Shown piece after piece: positions 42,202 through 45,879 of a DNA stretch of 45,879 bases. Positions within the stretch are counted from its first letter, which is position 1. Each line of letters starts with the position of its first letter. The notes beneath the pieces were generated by a model. It was not told where the DNA came from. It ran no database searches and saw only the letters and a program-made list of their open reading frames with translations. Source of the DNA: Desulfonispora thiosulfatigenes DSM 11270 (GTDB lineage Bacteria > Bacillota > Peptococcia > Peptococcales > Desulfonisporaceae); assembly GCF_900176035.1 (NCBI RefSeq), contig NZ_FWWT01000018.1, forward strand, positions 1-45,879. Direction: 5' to 3'. The position numbers were made by a program, and so were the translations under genes.

Positions 42202-43506
42202 ATGGTACAAGAAAGATTTGATGCAATAGTTGTTGGAGCAGGACCAAGTGGACTTTCAGCTGCCATTACCATGGCAAGGGCTGGTTTAAAGGTTATTATT
42301 TTTGAAAGAGGAGAATATCCTGGATCTAAAAATGTTATGGGTGGGGTTATCTATAGGGAACCAACTTCGAGGGTGTTCCCAGAATTTTGGAAAGAGGCCC
42401 CAATAGAAAGACCTTTAGTAGAAACAAATTATTGGTTTATGACAGATAATGCTGCAACTAAAATAGGATATAGGACAGCAGATTTTATGGAAGATCCTTA
42501 TAATTCTTTTACTGTCTTAAGAGCGAGGTTTGATAAATGGGCAGGAGAAGAAGCTAAAAAAGCAGGAGCATTACTTATTTGTGAAACAGTAGTAGAGGAT
42601 ATAATTAAAGAAGATGGAAAAGTAGTTGGAGTTAAAACTGGAAGAGAAAATGGAAATGTTTATGCAGATGTTGTAGTTATATCAGAAGGAGCCAATAGTC
42701 TTTTAACCCAAGCATCGCTAGGTATGCAAAAAAACCACTTGCCTGCTAATCATTTTGCGATATATGCAAAAGAAATAATTTCCTTACCTAAAGAAAAAAT
42801 TGAAGATCGCTTTGGCTTAGAAAAGGGTATGGGTGCTACCATTGATATGTTTGGTGATACTACAAATGGAATGGTAGGAACGGCCTTTTTGTATACTAAT
42901 AATGAAAGTGTATCATTAGGTGTGGGAGCATTAATCTCGCAGCTAAGTGAAAAGGGAGTAAATCCAAATGATTTATTAGAAAAACTAAAAAGACATCCAG
43001 CTGTTAAGCCTCTAATTGAGGGTGGGGAACCTAAGGAGTATTTAGCGCATATGATACCAGAGGGTGGATATAAGGCAATACCAAAACTTTATGGAAATGG
43101 AGTCGTAATTGTTGGTGATGCCGCTCAATTAGTAAACGGTCTACATCGCGAGGGTTCAAACTTAGCAATCACTTCAGGTAAAATAGCCGCAGAAGTAATT
43201 ATAGACGCTTTTGGCAAAGGCGATTTCAGTGAGGAAAGTCTTGCAAATTATGACAAGCGTTTAAGAGAAACGTTTGTTATTAAGGATTTACAAAAATATC
43301 AAGACTCATCAAGTCATTTTGAAGAAAACCCAGATTTATTTGCTACTTATCCAAAGTTTATGAGTATGGCACTTAAAGAGTTCTTTACCGTAAATAGTGT
43401 ATCTAAAAAAGATAAACAAAAGATTATTATGAAAAATGTTTTCGACGAAAGGTCTAAATGGAAATTAGGTAAAGACCTCTACCACATATGGAGGGTATTA
43501 AAATGA
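42202..43506 (+). CDS. fixC: FixC-type FAD oxidoreductase (ETF-quinone oxidoreductase-like)
   Basis: A 434-residue flavoprotein. The FAD-binding motif is VVGAGPSGLSAAITMARAGL near the N-terminus with IFERGEYPGSKNVMGG, and VVIVGDAAQLVNGLHREG-like sequence (VVIVGDAAQLV) near residue 300. It lacks the C-terminal cluster domain of mitochondrial ETF-QO, because that role is filled by the separate FixX gene. In EtfABCX it passes electrons to menaquinone at the membrane. It overlaps the next gene (ATGA). Confidence 0.94.
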   Translation: MVQERFDAIVVGAGPSGLSAAITMARAGLKVIIFERGEYPGSKNVMGGVIYREPTSRVFPEFWKEAPIERPLVETNYWFMTDNAATKIGYRTADFMEDPYNSFTVLRARFDKWAGEEAKKAGALLICETVVEDIIKEDGKVVGVKTGRENGNVYADVVVISEGANSLLTQASLGMQKNHLPANHFAIYAKEIISLPKEKIEDRFGLEKGMGATIDMFGDTTNGMVGTAFLYTNNESVSLGVGALISQLSEKGVNPNDLLEKLKRHPAVKPLIEGGEPKEYLAHMIPEGGYKAIPKLYGNGVVIVGDAAQLVNGLHREGSNLAITSGKIAAEVIIDAFGKGDFSEESLANYDKRLRETFVIKDLQKYQDSSSHFEENPDLFATYPKFMSMALKEFFTVNSVSKKDKQKIIMKNVFDERSKWKLGKDLYHIWRVLK

Positions 43507-43784
43507 TAAAATTAGAAGATAAGTTATTCTTAAATCGCTATTTAACTGATGATAATAATCATATAAATATTGTTAATCGTGATGAATGCCTAGTATGTGT
43601 GAACAAGCCATGTACCTATGTTTGTCCGGCAAGGGTATATGAGTGGGATGAAAAAGAAAAAAGAATAACAATAGCTTATGAAAACTGTGTAGAATGTGGT
43701 ACTTGTCGTTATGTATGTCCTCCTCATGTAATTGATTGGCGTAATCCTCGTGGAGGTTATGGAATACAATATAAGTTTGGCTAA
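43503..43784 (+). CDS. fixX: FixX-like ferredoxin
   Basis: A 93-residue ferredoxin of the FixX/ETF-QO C-terminal type. Cys motifs are CLVCVNKPCTYVCPARVY and CVECGTCRYVCPPHVIDW, then the typical end RNPRGGYGIQYKFG. ATG 43503 overlaps the fixC stop; a second in-frame ATG at 43488 is inside fixC and less likely because GGAGGG lies just after it. It completes the EtfABCX set and is followed by a terminator. Confidence 0.95.
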   Translation: MIKLEDKLFLNRYLTDDNNHINIVNRDECLVCVNKPCTYVCPARVYEWDEKEKRITIAYENCVECGTCRYVCPPHVIDWRNPRGGYGIQYKFG

Positions 43785-43789
43785 TAGAT

Positions 43790-43857
43790 AGGTTTGGTTG
43801 TTTATTAAATTGCCTGTACAAGGGTATATTTAGTATAACAACCAGACCATTTTTATA
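43790..43857 (+). terminator. terminator of the etf-fix operon
   Basis: GGTTTGGTTGTT pairs with AACAACCAGACC (one wobble or mismatch) around a long AT-rich loop, followed by ATTTTTAT. Confidence 0.65.
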
Positions 43858-43976
43858 TCTTTTAAAAAAAAGGTATAAAATGTATACAAAAAACAAAATT
43901 AGTAGTATCAAATTTGGAAAAACATGATAAATGAATCATAAGAAAAACTTATTCAATTGATAAGGGGATGGAGAAT

Positions 43977-45326
43977 ATGGAAGATGACGGAAAAGAAAAG
44001 CTACAAAAAACCAAAGCTAGTAGTGGATGGTCCGATTTATGGAAAAAGGAAGACTGGTGGGCAGTTTGGTTAGGTCTTGGAATCGTATTTGCAGGAATTC
44101 TATTCTGGTCAATGGGAGGATCCATTAAACCTATTGCGGTAAAAGTTCCAACATGGTCTGAATTTTCTGTAGTAAGTCAATTTTTAGCTGAGAATTTCAC
44201 TAATATTATTTTACTATTCCTAGTTTTAGCGGGTGTATTTGCGATTGCAATCAAAGTCTTAGGACACAAGGTAAGCGATTTCTTAAAAGGATTTATTATA
44301 GTTTTTATCATGTCACTAGTAATTTTAATTTTAGGATCTAACACTTGGTTTAAAGCTTATAACTTAGAGGCACCTCTAGTAGCTTTAGCCTTAGGGTTAA
44401 TAATTGGTAACGGTGTAAAAATACCTGATTGGATGAATGCATCTTTGCGTACAGAGTTTTATGTTAAAACAGGTATTGTTTTATTAGGAGCAACATTACC
44501 ATTTACTTTAATTTTAGAATCAGGACCAGTAGCTTTTGGTCAGGCAACAATAATTGCTGTAACTACGTTTATGTCAATTTATTGGGCTGGTACTAGACTA
44601 TTTGGTTTAGATAAAAGATTTGCAGCGACTTTAGGTGCTGGTGGATCTATCTGTGGAGTATCAGCTTCAATTGCTATAGGTGGTGCGGTAAAAGCAGAAC
44701 AAAAACACGTTTCCGTTGCTATTTCATTAGTAGTTGTGTGGGCGATTGTAATGATTTTCACTTTGCCATTTTTGATTAAGCTTTTGGGCATAGCAGAAGG
44801 TCCAGCAGGTGCTTGGATTGGGACTTCAGAGTTTGCTGATGCTGCAGGTATGGCGGCAGCTGCTGCCATCGGTGAACAGGCAATTCGTTCATTCACATTA
44901 ATGAAAGTTGTCGGCAGAGATATGTTTATAGGTATTTGGTGCTTTATCTTAGCTATTGTTTCAATTACAAAATGGGAAAAAAGAGAAGATGGAACTAAAC
45001 CAGATGCTATGGAGATTTGGCATAGATTCCCTAAGTTTGTATTAGGATTCTTTATTACATCAGCTATAGTTACATTCTTATTAACATCAGTAACTGCAGA
45101 TTCTGCATCAATTGTAAATAGTGATGTAATTGCGCCTATTAAAGTTTTACGTACTTGGGCATTTATTTTCTGTTTCTTCTGTATTGGATTAACTACTCGC
45201 TTTAAGGACTTAACGTCTGTTGGTTGGAAACCATTTGCAGCTTTTACTACAGGTGTAGCAATTAACGTTCCTTTAGGTTTCATCTTATCAGTATTATTAT
45301 TAGGTTCTTATTGGTCTGGAGTATAA
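43977..45326 (+). CDS. YeiH family putative sulfate/anion exporter
   Basis: A 449-residue membrane protein of the YeiH/UPF0324 family (PF03601). Family stretches: LALGLIIGNGVKIPDW, YVKTGIVLLGATLPFTLIL, LGAGGSICGVSASIAIGGAV and SEFADAAGMAAAAAIGE. About ten to eleven helices are visible after a charged N-terminus. Sulfonate or sulfate export is suggested for relatives; the substrate is not certain. The second ATG (43977) is preferred because GGGGATGGAG gives good spacing; the first (43968) lies inside it. It is probably transcribed alone; its terminator is interrupted by the IS element downstream. Confidence 0.92.
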   Translation: MEDDGKEKLQKTKASSGWSDLWKKEDWWAVWLGLGIVFAGILFWSMGGSIKPIAVKVPTWSEFSVVSQFLAENFTNIILLFLVLAGVFAIAIKVLGHKVSDFLKGFIIVFIMSLVILILGSNTWFKAYNLEAPLVALALGLIIGNGVKIPDWMNASLRTEFYVKTGIVLLGATLPFTLILESGPVAFGQATIIAVTTFMSIYWAGTRLFGLDKRFAATLGAGGSICGVSASIAIGGAVKAEQKHVSVAISLVVVWAIVMIFTLPFLIKLLGIAEGPAGAWIGTSEFADAAGMAAAAAIGEQAIRSFTLMKVVGRDMFIGIWCFILAIVSITKWEKREDGTKPDAMEIWHRFPKFVLGFFITSAIVTFLLTSVTADSASIVNSDVIAPIKVLRTWAFIFCFFCIGLTTRFKDLTSVGWKPFAAFTTGVAINVPLGFILSVLLLGSYWSGV

Positions 45327-45340
45327 TTAATATTCAAAAA

Positions 45341-45355
45341 ACACCTTCAAGGTGT
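45341..45355 (+). terminator. hairpin of the YeiH-gene terminator, T tract missing
   Basis: AAAAAACACCTT and AAGGTGT form a hairpin but it is not followed by a T run; the IS3-family end begins at its last bases. It looks like an intrinsic terminator cut by insertion of the element. Confidence 0.5.
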
Positions 45356-45879
45356 ACCGACCCCCAAAAGTTAGACCAAAAATCTAACAATTGGAGGTCG
45401 GTATTTTTATGGCTGCATACAGTTATGAGTTTAAAAAGAAAGTTGTAGATGCATATTTACGTGGCGAAGGAGGTTATACTTTTTTAGCAGAAAAATATGG
45501 AGTAAAAAACAGAAGACAAGTTCTCAATTGGGTACATTACTACGAAGAACTTGGTGATGATGGATTAAAACGTTCAAGAAAGAACGAAGCTTATTCTTTT
45601 GAATTTAAGCTTGGTGTGGTAGAGTCTTATTTAACAAGTGAGGTATCTTATCAGGAACTGGCTCTTTCGATAGGGATTAATAATAATGCTCTTATCGCTA
45701 GGTGGGTAAATGATTATAGAGCGGCTGGTCCTGATGCCTTAAGAGATAAGAAACGTGGGAGAAGGGCTAAAATGAATTCATCAGGTAAGGCTGTTAATAT
45801 ACAACGCCAAGATGATTCAGCTCCTGTTGATACAAGCACTGAGCATGTTAAACAGACTTGAAGCTGAACTCTTAAAACT
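45353..45879 (+). mobile_element. IS3-family insertion sequence (IS150 group), left part
   Basis: The end TGTACCGACCCCCAAAAGTT followed by AGACCAAAA is of the IS150-group type, and the following gene is a typical OrfA. Only the left part is present; the catalytic OrfB and right end lie beyond the window. The target-site duplication cannot be checked. Confidence 0.82.
45409..45861 (+). CDS. IS3-family transposase OrfA (IS150 group)
   Basis: A 150-residue OrfA with two similar helix-turn-helix units: YSYEFKKKVVDAYLRGEGGY with LAEKYGVKNRRQVLNWVHYY, and YSFEFKLGVVESYLTSEVSY with LALSIGINNNALIARWVNDY. A basic stretch (KKRGRRAKM) follows. GGAGG is 11 nt before the ATG. The frame stops at 45859-45861 just where other OrfA proteins enter a leucine-zipper region; the frame shifted by one base reads LEAELLK there, so a one-base insertion (extra A near 45857) may have cut this copy short. 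Confidence 0.87.
   Translation: MAAYSYEFKKKVVDAYLRGEGGYTFLAEKYGVKNRRQVLNWVHYYEELGDDGLKRSRKNEAYSFEFKLGVVESYLTSEVSYQELALSIGINNNALIARWVNDYRAAGPDALRDKKRGRRAKMNSSGKAVNIQRQDDSAPVDTSTEHVKQT

Noticed and set aside
44579-45283. 234-codon minus-strand frame opposite the YeiH gene
   Set aside because: It mirrors a well-supported membrane protein gene; codon pattern follows the plus strand and no ribosome site is seen.

Overview
The window is AT-rich DNA (clearly below 40% G+C by eye) with strong AGGAGG-type ribosome binding sites, many GTG and TTG starts, and intrinsic hairpin-plus-U terminators. Gene content points to a strictly anaerobic, low-GC Firmicute of the class Clostridia: flavodiiron protein plus rubredoxin, flavin-based electron-transfer complexes, a SigH-like sigma factor, and sigma-K/E-like promoter motifs that suggest spore formation. 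I cannot place it to genus; an Anaerobranca-, Dethiobacter- or Natranaerobius-like anaerobe is only a guess.

Layout. 1-660: the 3' end of a 23S rRNA gene, a 5S rRNA gene and the rRNA terminator. 690-1895: a class I cyclic-di-GMP riboswitch with a terminator, leading a SigH-like sigma factor and a small unknown protein. 1898-3345: flavodiiron protein and rubredoxin (O2/NO detoxification). 3411-4739: LemA and a TPM-domain membrane protein. 5280-14007: a tight six-gene operon encoding a heterodisulfide-reductase-like and Flx-like electron-transfer complex, including a 1470-residue HdrA with an NADPH:glutamate-synthase-like (GltD/NfnB) block embedded in it. 14266-17813: BCCT transporter, a 32-residue membrane peptide, a DJ-1/PfpI protein and an SDR. 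18108-20874: a two-component system. 21081-26204: CBS protein, SWIM/SNF2 helicase, FUSC-type membrane protein and a small Cys-rich protein. 26284-27837 (minus strand): two half-size TSUP permease genes and a ZIP metal transporter. 28061-31826: MarR regulator, DUF134 protein, Mrp/NBP35 ATPase and TypA/BipA GTPase. 31850-32991: a yybP-ykoY (Mn2+) riboswitch controlling a TerC protein.

33049-36852 is the least explained part. It holds three paralogous proteins of 112-202 residues sharing a C-terminal LLxNPxxQxxLxxL motif, seven minus-strand membrane micropeptides of 34-43 residues (most Cys-rich), and two further small plus-strand proteins. Several promoter-like elements fit the sigma-K pattern (AC, 16 bp, CATAnnnTA). 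This looks like a mother-cell (spore envelope) gene cluster.

36938-39931: glyQS. 40109-43784: etfB-etfA(ferredoxin fusion)-fixC-fixX, a putative bifurcating EtfABCX complex. 43977-45326: a YeiH-family membrane protein. An IS3-family (IS150-like) element begins at about 45353 and runs off the end, apparently inserted into the terminator of the YeiH gene.

Together the Hdr/Flx operon and EtfABCX give this window two separate flavin-based machines that would link NAD(P)H, ferredoxin and a third couple (a thiol/disulfide or a quinone). All functional names come from motif recognition by eye; no database search was run.
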